In this document: positions 40,920 to 52,048 of the stretch, in pieces
How the letters are laid out: each line of letters begins with the position of its first letter
Numbering within the stretch: position 1 is the first letter of the stretch
Notes under the pieces: generated by a model
Told to the model about the DNA's origin: nothing
Database searches by the model: none
Seen by the model: only the letters and a program-made list of their open reading frames with translations
NCBI GenBank assembly: GCA_036362985.1
Contig: JAYGXS010000005.1
Span: 268,325 to 332,324 of the forward strand
Direction of reading: 5' to 3'
DNA: 64,000 nt
DNA from: Ligula intestinalis
Taxonomy: Eukaryota; Platyhelminthes; Cestoda; Diphyllobothriidea; Diphyllobothriidae
Made by a program: the position numbers and the translations under genes

Positions 40920-43371
40920 TCTCGAGCAAACAGAAAGTTAACTTTCATGTACACAACTGCACAGAGTATTCTTTCAAAGCTTGATGGGCTGAAGATTCAT
41001 GCCTTTGAATTATCACCAGATATAGTTTCAATAACAGAAACTTGGCTGTCTGAAAAGGCAGCCGACGGCGAGGTTTCCATGCCTGGCTATCAACTGTTCA
41101 GAAAAGACAAAGAAGGTCGTCAAGGCGGTGGCCTCGCAACAAACGTGAAAAATGGACTCACAGTTTTAGATAAAATGGATAAACTGGCGTGTACTTACGA
41201 GGCCATCTGGCTGTCCATTAAAGTTCCAGGTGCACCCAACCTCGATGTACTGACACTCTACCGACCACCGAGAAGAGAGCCCGTAGTGGATGCCTCCTTG
41301 CTAGAGGAGCTGAAAAAGATTACTGACGTCCTGATTGTGGGGGACTTTAACGCGCCTCACATCTACTGGGGTGCGGCCTGCGCACATAGCTCTGATCTAA
41401 CCTTCGAAAGCTGCCTTCTAAGCATGACACTTAAGTTATTTCTCACGCAACACGTCACTTTTCTGACAAGGATGCGCGATGGCCAACAGTACAACTGTCT
41501 GGACCTCGTTCTCACGAAATCACAGGACAGCATCGATGAAGTGTCATGTCTCCCATCACTAGGTAAAAGCGACCATGTTGTACTGCTATGGGAGAACTCG
41601 CTATTCTCAATACCGGAGAGACCTTCAAGAGCCAGAAGGAATATTTGGCAAGGCGATTTCGATCGAATGAAGACAGAACTCACGCGCGCCGAGTGGGAAA
41701 CTGTATTTTCTGGAAACATAACTGCGGACTAGGAAGAGTTCAGGAACACACTGCACAGACTCATCGAAAACTACTGTCCAATTTCGCGAAAAAAGGTGAC
41801 CACTAGACCGCGATGGCTTACGCAGGCCTTAAAAATAGAAGTGAACAAAAAGCGGAAGCTGTGGAAAATAATGCTAGCAGACACAACTCCTGCATCTGTC
41901 AGAGCCTACAAAACCCAGAGAAACCGTGTCAAGGGTCTTATTCTCATAACAAGATGGGCTTTTGAAGCAGACTTGCTAAACCGGGCCACAGTGAACCCCA
42001 AACTGTTTTACAGTTACCTCAGGCAGAGTACCAAAAACAAGGATCCGATACTCCTGCTGAGGACCGCTGAGGGAAGAGACTTTATAGATGATGAAGCAAA
42101 GGCTGAACACCTTTCGAAATTTTTTCGGTCAGTCTTCACAAAGGAAACGGCATACGATCACCCCACCGATGACACCGAAGCGGATAAAATAGTTTAGACT
42201 TTCCGATTTCCCAAAGCTATTGTTCTTAAGGAACTCTTAAGCTTAAAAGAATCTGAGTCACCAGGTCCCGACGACGTACCAGCAAAGATTTTGAAGGAGC
42301 TCGCCAATTAGTTGGCCAAAATACTCGCTATGTTCTTCCAAACCTCCTTCGAGACCGGATGCCTACCAGTCGATTGAAAATCCGCGAGGATTACGCCGCT
42401 ATACGAGGGGGGAAGCCGGGTCTCAGCGAATAACTACCGACCGGTCAGCCTTACTGCAATCTGTTGCAAAATCATGGAAAATTTTTTCAAGCAACAACTT
42501 AGGCAGTTCCTGGAACAAAACCATCTGCTATCGGATGCTCAGCATGGTTTTCGTAGAGGTAGGTTCTGCGTAAAAAACTTGTTTTTCTGTTTAGAACGGT
42601 GGACTGAGGCAGTCGATAGTGGAAACTCAGTGCATGCTGGATACATTGACTTCAAAAAGGCTTTCGATAGCGTGCCGCACCACCGCCTCCTTTAAAAACT
42701 CAGCCGCATAGGAGTAAGGGCTAGGCTCCTTACGTGGATAAAATGCTTCCTAATCGGTCGCTCGCAAACTGTAAGCCAAGGTTGAGGTTGCGAGTGGTGT
42801 TCCCCAAGGCTCCGTTCTCGGCCCTATCTTGGTTGTATCTACATCAACGACTGTGTCCGCGAACTGGATTGCAGTATCGTCATGTTTGCCGATGATATAA
42901 AACTTTGGAGCGTACCTAGAATCCGATATCCAAGCTTGGAGATCCTGGGCCAGGAAAGACATCAACATCTTGGAAAAGGTACAACGGCGCGCAACCAAAC
43001 TTGTTATGGGGCAGGGCTCACAGCCTTATGAAACCCGGCTGTCGAATCTCAACCTCTTTCCATTGCGCTACAGGCAGCTTCGGGGGGACCAGATACTAGC
43101 ATTCCACGTATTTCGTCTTCAAGACTGCTGTCTTATATCAGGGGATTTTTTCGGATTACCAACGACCACGAATATGAGGGTTCACCCTCTCAAATTAAAG
43201 GTGACAGGGGCCAGGCTGGACGCTCGGAAACACTTCTTCTCAAAAAGGGTGGTCGGAGCATGGAATGCGCTTCCTCAGGGCATCATTATGTCGGAATCGC
43301 TAGAGGTTTTTAAGCGAAAACTGGATATATATAGCAGTGCACGATGGATCGGAACCGACAATAAACAATAA
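40920..43371 (+). pseudogene. G2 ORF2 (EN-RT), broken
   Basis: EN from about 40940 (TTAQSILSKLDGLK, ITETWLS, GDFNAPHIYW, GKSDHVVLLW) to a stop at 41732; linker 41796-42197 (FYSYLRQSTKNKDP); further stops; RT fingers (DAQHGFRRG), motif A (YIDFKKAFDSVPHHR) ending in TAA at 42695; a degraded motif B; motif C FADDIKLW at about 42885. Directly after motif C about 300 bp expected for the thumb is missing, and the C-terminal region (42970-43371: [13 protein letters not shown] to [10 protein letters not shown]) follows. Confidence 0.85.
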
Positions 43372-43762
43372 TCATAATAACTCTTTCTATTTTTAGTAGT
43401 ATTAGTTTTTATATCCATTCACGTTTGTAATATATAACGCTCTTCCACGCATAGCTTCATGCAAAGGTCTCCACTGTCTACTCTATTTGGCTATCTGCGT
43501 ACCGTGATTACCCGGCTAGCGATCTTATCAGCCAGACCTGATGGCCTAAACATTCACCCTTGGTTCGGCCCACAGCGGACTGTCGACGATCTGGACGGAT
43601 GCCTCTGTTTTTCCAGTTCCGTTGGCGGACTCTGCAATCAGCAAGGAAGAATCAGGACGTGGATTCCACACGGTGATTATCCTGGGAGCCTTTGCAATGC
43701 CCCCCCCCCCAGTGGGAGCCCCCTTTTTTCTCCTAAATCCCATGCATTACCACCACAAGGGC

Positions 43763-43806
43763 GACAGTTTTTCTCCTAAAAATCCCTGAGGAGTTTTTTC
43801 ACTGTC
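43763..43806 (+). other. Predicted hairpin in G2 3' UTR with oligo-T loop
   Basis: GACAGT (43763-43768) pairs with ACTGTC (43801-43806) and CTCCT (43773-43777) with AGGAG (43789-43793). TTTT (43769-43772) faces TTTTTT (43794-43799). It is a shorter version of the B2 hairpin with a changed but still paired outer helix. Confidence 0.75.
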
Positions 43807-43905
43807 TGCTCCTATTTTCATCCTATTACACAGGACAGCTGGCCTCGCCAACAGTCTTAGAAACAAATTTTCTGCTACCACTGCTACCACGAGGAAAGAC
43901 TGGCG

Positions 43906-44939
43906 ATGCATGAACTTGAGGGAGGGGACCTAAAGTACGCAGCAGCAGCATCTCTCGCCGAAGCGTCTACGCACAAAAATGATCAGGCAATTAACATAAA
44001 TGGTCAAGTTGTCCTCGACGAGGAGCACCGTGATCAAGATTCTACAGAAACATCTCTAACGGTCTGCGGGACTAATACTCTGAGCCGATGAGGAACTTTC
44101 CGAATTAAAAACCCTGCTTATTATAGGCTCATTTTCCGGACCGAAAGTGCATAATGTACCCAGCACATCAACCACTCCTAGTGGGTATGCTAAGGCTGCA
44201 TACAAATCACAGCAGGAAACCACAAATGTAGAAGGGGGGGCAGCAGGAAGGCAGACCTGATCGGTGCCATCCCAGACTCCAAAATAAGCCTATATCTGGT
44301 GATGGGAGTGGAAACGCAAAGTCAAAAACTATGGCCAACAACATCTCGGGGTCTTCCGACAGCAGTAAGACTGGAAATATTTCACGGGTTTCCCTTGACC
44401 GACAAAACTGCATAGTTGTTCAAGACGAGTCAAACGGAACTACCGGTAAGGTATTACAGAAGTCGTCCATAAATCGGAAAAACAACATTATCATACAAGG
44501 TGCTCCTGAGTCCACGTTTGACAGTACAACGGAACGAGTTGCACACGACTATGATCGAATACACGAATATGTCAGCGCTGTCCTAAAGAATGGGAAAACC
44601 TATACCGTAAATAAAGCCTTCCGTCTGGGTGAAGCAGACCTAGGCCGCGACCTTCAAACAAACCCAAGGTCTCTCAAAGTTATATTTGATAACGAAGGCT
44701 TGGCATCAAAACTGCTAAAAGGAATAACGGCCTTACGAACTTCGCACAAGCAAGTGTTTTTTCAGCCAGAATACGAACTGAGGGAGCGGATGAAAATGAG
44801 ACAACTAAGGATAGAATTGAGAGGAGGACCGAAAATAAATGATGGGCAAATAATGCAAGTCAAGGAGATCTTCCTCTGGCCAAAACCTGTCACGATGAGG
44901 GTTGGGCCTCACGGAGTAAACTATCACGAAAGATCCTAA
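43906..44939 (+). pseudogene. F3 ORF1, frameshifted
   Basis: 43906-44091 (HELEGGDLKYAAAASLAEASTHK) aligns with E1 ORF1 (FERGILTYGEVTSLAEVSTHK). After broken sequence, 44331-44939 is open: RQNCIVVQDES, NIIIQGAPESTFDS, KAFRLGEADLG, PRSLKVIFD, KQVFFQPEYE, LRIELRGGPKINDGQIMQVKEIF and a C-terminus YHERS. This is the conserved ORF1 core of the D/E/F/G group, probably RRM-like and nucleic-acid binding (inference). Confidence 0.75.
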
Positions 44940-47780
44940 CCACAAATGTACAAAGCTTGTTTAACAAGCTGGACGAACTAAAAACTTGGTCGAGGAGGTG
45001 AAACCAGACATCATGGCTTTAACTGAAACCTGGCTTTCAAAAGATATCGCTGATTCTGAATTATCACTAAGAGGATATAAGCTTTTCAGGAAAAACAGAA
45101 CAACTAGGGGAGGAGGGCTTATAGTCTATGTCACTTATGAGCTGATAGCCACGGCTGAAGTACCGGTCCCAGCACGAGATGTGGAAATGCTAAATATTAC
45201 TATATCTGCTAAGAACGCCAGGCCACTGACACTTTCGGTGACATACCGCCCGCCAACCCATTCTCATGACCAAGACACTATCCTCATAGCAGAATTGTAT
45301 AGGGTTTGTGAGAAAAAAGACATCCTAATCTTTGGGGACTTTAACGCTCCTGGTGTTGACTGGCAGACATGGACTGCACAGGGTCTTCAAGACAACTTCA
45401 ATCACAAATTACTACAATGGGCCACAGACAAACTGCTCTGCCAAACCGTCGCGTCTGAAACGTGGGCTAGGGAAGGACAACAGTCGAACTCTCTCGACCT
45501 TATCTGTACCCGAGAGGAGGAAACTGTGATTGACCTGCAGGATCAACCACCATTAGGGTCAAGCGGCCATATTATGCTGTATTTCGAGTATTCGCTCTTC
45601 TCCAAACCCTACTCCTCCGACACACGGGGAAGTAACATTTGGAAGGGCGACTACCCACTTATGAGAAGAGAAATGTCAGAGGTATCATGGGAAACAGATC
45701 TCCAAGGTGGGGCAAATGAACAGTGGATGACCTTTAGCTCGACGTTGAAAAGGACTGTTTGTCTCAACTGTCCCTTCAGAAGAAAGACAAGTACAAATCG
45801 CCCGAAGTGGATAAACTCAAACTTACAGGCCGCTTTCAAAAAAAGAAACCGCTTCTGGTGACGCTACAGATTAACCGGCTCCGTTAAACACTTGCGGGAG
45901 TATAAGCAACAACGTATCATTTGTAAAAGAGAAGCTACTAAACTGCGCAAGAAATACGAGTTGAACATTAACACAAGTCGTTGGAACACCTCAAGATCTT
46001 GTACGGTTACATACGAAGCACGAAGAGATCTCAGGAACTGATCCCTGCCCTTAGATCAGCCGATGGACAACTGGTGACCGAAGGCCATATGAAAGCCTCC
46101 CTCCTCTCCGATTTCTTTAAATCCGTCTACACCCGAAAACCTACAACTTTTGCTGACGGTCCGTCCGCTCATCGACCGCTGACTGCACCCTTACCCTCCT
46201 CCTTATTGCCCAAAATAGAGGACCTAGAGTTTTCACACAACACTGTCAGGGCCGAATTACTCCAACTTAAGCCTGCCAAATCACCTGGGCCGGACAAAAT
46301 TCCTGCACTACCACTAAGAGAATTAGCTAACGAACAATGCAAACCCCTGGCTGCCATCTTTCAGTAATCTTTTGACGAAGGCGAACTCCCAGATGAATGG
46401 AAGTGGGCAAAGGTCACCCCGATCTATAAGGGAGGTTCGCGACTTGATTGCGCGAATTACCGTCCTGTCAGTCTAACTTGCATCGCGTGCAAAGTAACGG
46501 AGCGCATTACCAAGAAGCATTCAATGTATTTCCTCGAAAGCAACAAAATACTATGTGATGGACAGCACGGCTTTCGCCCAGGATGCTCTTCCCTCAAGAG
46601 TGCTCGTAACTCACAGGAGAAGTGGACAAAGGCCGCTGATAAAGGCTATCCAATTGATGTTATATTCTTCGACTTCAAAAAGGCCTTCGATAGTGTATCA
46701 CACAGGCTTCTTCTGCAGAAGATTTGGGACGTGGGAATCCAAGGAAAAATGTATAAATGGATCAGTAGTTTCTTGTCCCTCAGAGAATAGCGAGTCATTG
46801 TCGGAAACTCAACCTCAGACTGGACAATGGTCGAGAGCGGTGTACCACAAGGCTCAGTTTTGGGTCCGCTGCTATTCCTGATTTACGTAAACGACTGTCT
46901 CAATGAGCTTGATTGCGCAGCTGTCATGGTTGCGGATGACATAAAAATATGGGCTGAAATAAAGTGCGCCGACGACGCAAAGAGACTGCAGTCGAACATC
47001 GATAAACTGGTTATCTGGTCGTCCACGTGGCTTCTTAACTTTAATGTATCCAAGTGTCTTGTTCTACACATAAGCCCGGGGTGAAAAGTGTCGCCAAAAC
47101 ACAGTTATTTTATCAATGGTACCGCATTAAACGAGGTTGAGACACACAAAGATCTGAATATATGGACAACCGCAAACTTGATGCAAACAGAGCACTGTAA
47201 AACGTCCGTCCAGAAGGCAACTAATACTCTGCACTGGATCAGATGAGCGTTCAAAATCTTTCTACCTGAACTCTTAGGAAAAATATTTGGCACCTTTGTG
47301 AGACCACATCTTGAATACTGAATGCCAGTTTGAACACCGTGGTTGAAAAAAGGTGTGGAGCTTCTTGAACAAGTGCCACGCAGGGCGACAAAGATGGTTG
47401 ATGGTCTCAGGGACTTACCATATCAGGAGAGATTGATAAAACTTGACCTTTTTCCTTTGTCTTACAGGAACGTTCAGTGCAGCCTGCTCTGGACATTGCG
47501 GATAATCCGGGGCCACATTTCCTCCCTAAAATTGGAGGATTTCTTCCAATTAGCCACCACTTCTCACCTGCGTGGGCATCTTTACAAGTTCACAAACGAA
47601 CGCACCCGATTAGACCTCCGAAAATATTTCTTCAGTCAACGCGTGGTCCGGCCTTGGAACTTGCTACCAAGCGAGACGGTTTCCGCTGACACAATTGCGG
47701 AATTTAAAAGAAGACTTGATGTGATTTTATTTGACAAAAAGCGACTTTTACAACACGATTTCCTACTGCCAGCACTGTGA
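44940..47780 (+). pseudogene. F3 ORF2 (EN-RT), several stops
   Basis: EN: TTNVQSLFNKLDELK, LTETWLS, GDFNAPGVDW, GSSGHIMLYF (SGH where others have SDH, a catalytic change). After a frameshift near 45975 a single frame runs from 45981 to 47780 with nonsense codons at 46365-46367, 46788-46790, 47082-47084 and a few later. RT: SPGPDKIPA, YRPVSLT, DGQHGFRPG, motif A FFDFKKAFDSVSHRLL, motif B SGVPQGSVLGPLLF, motif C VADD (F2 has FADD). C-terminal region to RRLDVILFDKKR. Dead copy but most of the protein is readable. Confidence 0.85.
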
Positions 47781-48004
47781 ACAATTTATCTGGCTTTAGA
47801 CCGTTATCATTATTTTCCGTGAAAATTCACTCGAAATTCTGTTATAATATCATATGTGCTCCCCCCGACTGCACATTTACTGTAAGAAAAACCTGTTTGC
47901 GTTACATTAATAGGATCCTCAATGACATTTCTTGCCTGTTACCCTTAAAATATACATATATATGTACAAATAGGGCACTCAAAGGTATTTTTCCTACATT
48001 CCCT

Positions 48005-48308
48005 CAATATACTGATACTGATTTCAGAAGTTTCCTACCTATGCCGAAAGAGGTCAGTTTCAGAAGGAGGAGGTTATAATCGACCCGATCAAAGGCCTTA
48101 GTAAGATCGAAATAGACGGTATAAAGGGCAAAACTCTTGTCTCCAGATTGTAGCACATAATTAAAGAAAGCGAGCTGGCAGAATTCACAAGATCTTTTCT
48201 CGAAAAATCCATGTTGAGCTACGCTAAGCAGGCTGTTTTCTGTCAAGTGACACATCATCTTTTCTTTAATCAAGGTCTCCAAGATCTTCGAGGCTGCGGG
48301 AAATTTAT
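48005..48308 (-). pseudogene. LINE family D scrap D5 (RT fingers to motif A)
   Basis: The reverse complement reads ASKILETLIKEKMMCHLTEN, AQHGFFEKRSCEFCQLAFF, YFDLTKAFDRVDYNLLLLKL, matching D1 10440-10740. It lacks a 3' end as well as a 5' end, so it is a rearranged internal fragment between F3 and R2b. Confidence 0.75.
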
Positions 48309-48310
48309 CG

Positions 48311-48680
48311 ATATTTCCCACGCTCCTCCGAGGACAGTTTTACCCCGTCAATTACGACCTAGGACATTGTGGTTGAAACCGTCCGTGTAGAATTTCTTTT
48401 TGCGTCTCTCGAATTACTTTTCTCACGTGTTAAATCGTTTGAAGTCGGAATATAAGAAGATTTTGTTTCCAACCAATTCCTTCTGCAACGCAACTTCTTC
48501 AAACCAACAGATTCTCAAAAATCGCGGTATAGTTAAAGACATCATCAAGATCCGAATATTCTCGAGACCTTCAAAGGCTGAGTCGTTTCCCAATATTGAA
48601 TACATTTTTACAAAAACATTTTAAGTGCTTATTAGCAAAAAGCTACATTATTTGTTAAGTAAACTCTGATTATTTATCTA
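48311..48680. repeat. Interspersed repeat R2, copy b
   Basis: Matches 2452-2848 over about 370 bp. It runs directly into the PLE start region. Confidence 0.7.
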
Positions 48681-48691
48681 CATATGCTTGG

Positions 48692-48717
48692 CTGATGAAG
48701 GCAAATAAACCCGAAAC
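48692..48717 (+). ncRNA. Hammerhead-ribozyme-like core at PLE start
   Basis: CTGATGA (48692-48698) followed 14 bases later by GAAAC (48713-48717) fits the two conserved core segments of hammerhead ribozymes, which PLEs are known to carry. The intervening stem II is poor (GG/CC only), and I could not place the NUH cleavage site with certainty, so this may be a remnant. Confidence 0.4.
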
Positions 48718-48741
48718 GGTTCTGTATCAAGTTACGCGGCG

Positions 48742-49077
48742 ATGGCGGCGGCGACAGCGAATTATGTGACCAGCACGGCGTGCATTCCCACGCACCCGAA
48801 CTTGAGGCCGGCAGAGCTGCCACCAAATATCAACGGCCAATCGATTGAACAGATGGCGGAGAGGAGGACGGCGCCGCAGCAATCACGAAAGCGGCGCAGG
48901 GCAAAAAGGAGATGCGGACCCGCCATTGGTCAGCAGCAAACAAGTCGGAGCCAACCAGTGGCGAACGCACGTGGAGGGAACACGTTTACTTCACAAGATC
49001 GGTGGCGAGGCGATTTCACTCAAGGCCCGCGGAAGCGTAAGCGCGATACTCTGACGATGGAAGCGAGTGTGCTTTGA
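48742..49077 (+). CDS. Small basic ORF upstream of PLE RT
   Basis: 111 codons starting ATG 48742 (shortly after the hammerhead-like core), with the cluster RKRRRAKRRC and a later RKRKRD, resembling nuclear-localisation signals. The TGA stop (49075-49077) overlaps the beginning of the RT frame. No homologue recognised; it may be an ORF1 of the PLE, an N-terminal part of the RT in another frame, or chance. Confidence 0.4.
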   Translation: MAAATANYVTSTACIPTHPNLRPAELPPNINGQSIEQMAERRTAPQQSRKRRRAKRRCGPAIGQQQTSRSQPVANARGGNTFTSQDRWRGDFTQGPRKRKRDTLTMEASVL

Positions 49078-51101
49078 AACGTCAGTCCAAATACAATTTG
49101 GTCCACGAACCCGCCCCTTCATATTCTTCCTCTTCTTTGGGAGACGATACACTCGATAACATATCTGGACCCCGAGTCTTTAGGCATATCAATTTATGCT
49201 ATGGGCACGCAGCCCTCCACTCAGCACGCAGATGGGAGACTTTTGCGAAGCGAATGTCATCCACCTACGCCCAGCTGAAATTCCTCCATCGGTGCCTTGA
49301 GGAGAACGTCTTACCAAAAAGCCTCAGATATAGACCACCACTGAAAACTGAGCTATGTCAGCGAACGATAGCAGAAATGAAGTAGAAACTGGTCCATGTG
49401 ATGATACGAGACGCCCACGACCGCATTCGCAAATATCAACGAATGGTTGAACAACACTCCTCAACATGCCGCTTGATTTTTACGGCGCACTAACTGGGAA
49501 CGCTTGAAGCCGCTATTCTGGAAAGTGCACGGCGCCACCGAAAGGTACGGGACGACCAGCTGGCTGTGAAATTCGAAAAAATCTGTCCACCAAAGCAACA
49601 CTCTTCTGATGGGGTTCTGGTCCACAACCTGTCTTCCCGTTCGCTCACTCAGGAACAACTAGCCGTACTATCCTATGACGCAAAGTTCAGCACGAGGGAT
49701 GCTCGACCAGAGGACTTTTTCGCATCCTTCGAATCGGCGCTTCAGAAATGCGACACAAATGAAGAGTGCAAGAATGCCATGTGGCAACAAGTTGCAACTT
49801 TACTCCTCCAACATAAACGCCAATCGACGATTTCCAAAGCAGAAGAACGAGAACTTCTGAGGATGCGTAAAATGGAGGATATTGTCATCTTGCCCGCCGA
49901 TAAAGGACGCTCGACGGTCGTCATGGATAAAGCTGAGTATGCGGCGAAGGTAAACAACCTCTTAGGGGACAGGGAATCGTACGCAACATCGACTGCTTAC
50001 GAGTTCAAAAAACTCGTGAACAGTGTCAACAAGACGGTCGACAAGCTGAGAAAAGCGGGGGCCCTCACAAGAAGAGAAGCCCTGGCCACAAAAGCCACTG
50101 ATGCCGCGATGGCGCGCTTTTACGGCCTGCCAAAAGTCCACAAGCCAAGTGTGCCCCTACGCCCAATCGTCTCATTAAGGGGCACCCCAACCTTTGGGCT
50201 GTCAAAGTGGTTATACCAGCGACTTTCCTTCCTCACCAAAGATTCGCCCTGGACGGTGAAATCGGCGGAAGAGTTCTTGACGCGCATTCAGTGTCTTGAA
50301 GTCGAGAAGGACGAGGTGATGGTGTCATTCGATGTGACCTCGTTATTCACCTCTATCCCACCTGCCCTGGCACTCAACACTATCGACAGTCTTCTTCGTG
50401 AAAAATATGACGAGACCGAGCAAAAACTCAAACGAGAGCACATCATTGAGCTCCTTGAACTGTGTCTGAAGACATTTTTCACATTCAATGGCCAGGTGAA
50501 CGAGCAAAAGAAGGGAACACCAATGGGCTTCCCTTTGTCAGAACTCATTGCGGAAGCAGTTCTACAGAGGCTCGAACAGCTAGTATTCAGCTCGGACCCC
50601 CCGAAGTTCTGGGCCCGGTACGTCGATGACACATTCATAATACTAAAGAGGAGTCATGTGCAAGCCTTCAAGGCGTTGCTGAATTCAATCTTTCCCGACA
50701 TCCAGTTCACCATGGAAGAAGAAGTCAACAATCAGTTGCCCTTCCTTGACGTCCAAGTTACAAAACTGGCAGACGGGAAGATAAGGACAACGGTCTACCA
50801 TGAGGCAACCAACACCAGGCGCATTCTCCACTTCCAAAGCAACCACCCTCTCGGCCACAAACGCAGCTGTGTCAGAACGCTCTTCCGACGTGTTCAAACA
50901 CATTGTAACGACAACGGTGGGAAGCAGGAGGAGATGAATTACTTACACGCCCTTTTCAAGGGCAACGGGTACCCAAAGTCCTTCGTCCGCAAATGTCTGA
51001 AGAAACCTCACGTTACTCAGTCAAGCGAAGAAAAGCCAAAATTCTGGCTGACCGTCCCCTACGTAAAGAACGTTTCAGAGGCAACTGCACGAATCTTAGA
51101 A
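49074..51101 (+). pseudogene. PLE reverse transcriptase, two stops, C-terminus lost in gap
   Basis: One frame from 49074 to the gap with stops at about 49383 (TAG) and 49488 (TAA). N-terminal region (HINLCYGHAAL, RRWETFAKRM), then ILPADKGRSTVVMD, FYGLPKVHK, LRPIVSLRGTPT, motif A FDVTSLFTSIP, motif B GTPMGFPLSELIAE, motif C YVDD, and NNQLPFLDVQV, all hallmarks of the Penelope clade. Motif B has GFP where GSP is usual. The last codons before the gap (NVSEATARILE) are where the linker to the GIY-YIG domain normally starts. From 49566 the frame is uninterrupted. Confidence 0.9.
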
Positions 51102-51201
51102 NNNNNNNNNNNNNNNNNNNNNNNNNNNNNNNNNNNNNNNNNNNNNNNNNNNNNNNNNNNNNNNNNNNNNNNNNNNNNNNNNNNNNNNNNNNNNNNNNNN
51201 N
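51102..51201. other. Assembly gap, 100 N
   Basis: The round length suggests a gap of unknown size. It separates the PLE RT from A2 ORF1; the missing sequence includes the PLE 3' end and the A2 5' end. Confidence 0.95.
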
Positions 51202-52048
51202 GTTGCAGAAGCTAAAAGACTCTCGTCCCGAAGTAAAAACCCGCCGGTTCTCGTAAAACTTTTTCTCGGCGATAGAAGTAGACCTTATATTCTCTCAACA
51301 TGAGCGGTCAGCCAACTATTTAAAGGAAAATAAACTTTACATATGCAGGGATAAAACGCCAATGGAGCGTCGGGTTTTATCTAAAGTAGCAAATGAGAAC
51401 ACTGGCTCTGGTTCCACAAAACCAAAAGTTGTCTCTGAGGCCGGCCCTCCCGCTCAGGTAAGCCCACATCCCTCTGGGTCAATGTCAGTTTCCCCTGATA
51501 CTTCTCCCATTCACCTAAATCGTGATTCGAGTGAGATTGTAGCCTCGTCAAGTCGTTCTCATTCTAAGCCAACCACGTCTGTGAAAGCTTTAAATTCCGA
51601 TAAACCTATGAACGCCCCTAGTAAATCTACGTCAGTTTTCAAATTTGGCCATATGATTACCGATAATAACTCAGTATCTAACAAAGACCCAACTGCTCAA
51701 GCTAGCGCTTTTTCTATTCCCAAATCTCATCAACATCCCCAAATAATTCAGCCAGCTTATAAAATTAACCGTTTTTCAAAACCAGTCATGCAATTTTCGA
51801 AGGCCAATATTCCGTCAAATTTTGATATAATGCCTCAAAATCCTATACTTATGCCCCCTCCTGGTTTTCCCATGCCACACTTCAGCCGCCCTTTCTATGG
51901 AGCCCCCTCTAATATTCCTTTCTACAATATGCACAGTTCATTTGATAATAATTACTTGACAAACTGTAGACCAGGGCCAATTTGCTTTCCGCCTTTTTTT
52001 TCTCCCATGCCATTTCCCTTTCCACCACCAAGTTTTCCTTTTTTATAA
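51202..52048 (+). pseudogene. A2 ORF1, 5' part missing
   Basis: Starts in the conserved core (VAEAKRLSSRSKNPPVLVKLF), is frameshifted near 51260, and continues KTPMERRVLSK (like LTPMDRR in B2) into a Ser/Pro-rich tail (51362-52048) ending PPPSFPFL. The stop is TAA within TTTTTTATAA, where B2 has TTTTTTATGA. Confidence 0.75.

Larger units (their letters stand above)
38361..43835 (+). mobile_element. LINE family G copy G2, full-length layout
   Basis: In order: possible 5' UTR with tandem repeat and antisense tRNA-like unit, ORF1 with Cys/His-rich segment and a 141-bp coding repeat, ORF2 EN-RT with a deletion, and a 460-bp 3' UTR with the oligo-T hairpin. The 5' edge is uncertain; the 3' edge meets F3 at about 43836. 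Frameshifts and stops throughout. Confidence 0.75.
43840..47975 (+). mobile_element. LINE family F copy F3, longest F copy
   Basis: ORF1, ORF2 and 3' UTR are all present; the AT-rich tail ends near 47975. The 5' edge directly follows the G2 3' UTR, and the N-terminal ORF1 region is already broken there, so the copy may be slightly 5'-truncated. It is the reference for F1, F2 and F4. Confidence 0.8.
48681..51101 (+). mobile_element. Penelope-like element (PLE), cut by an assembly gap
   Basis: Contains a hammerhead-like core at its left, a small basic ORF, and a Penelope-type RT without a LINE EN domain. The coding frame runs into the N gap at 51102, so the GIY-YIG endonuclease expected C-terminal of the RT is not visible. 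The only non-LINE retroelement in the window, and G+C-richer than its neighbours. Confidence 0.85.
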
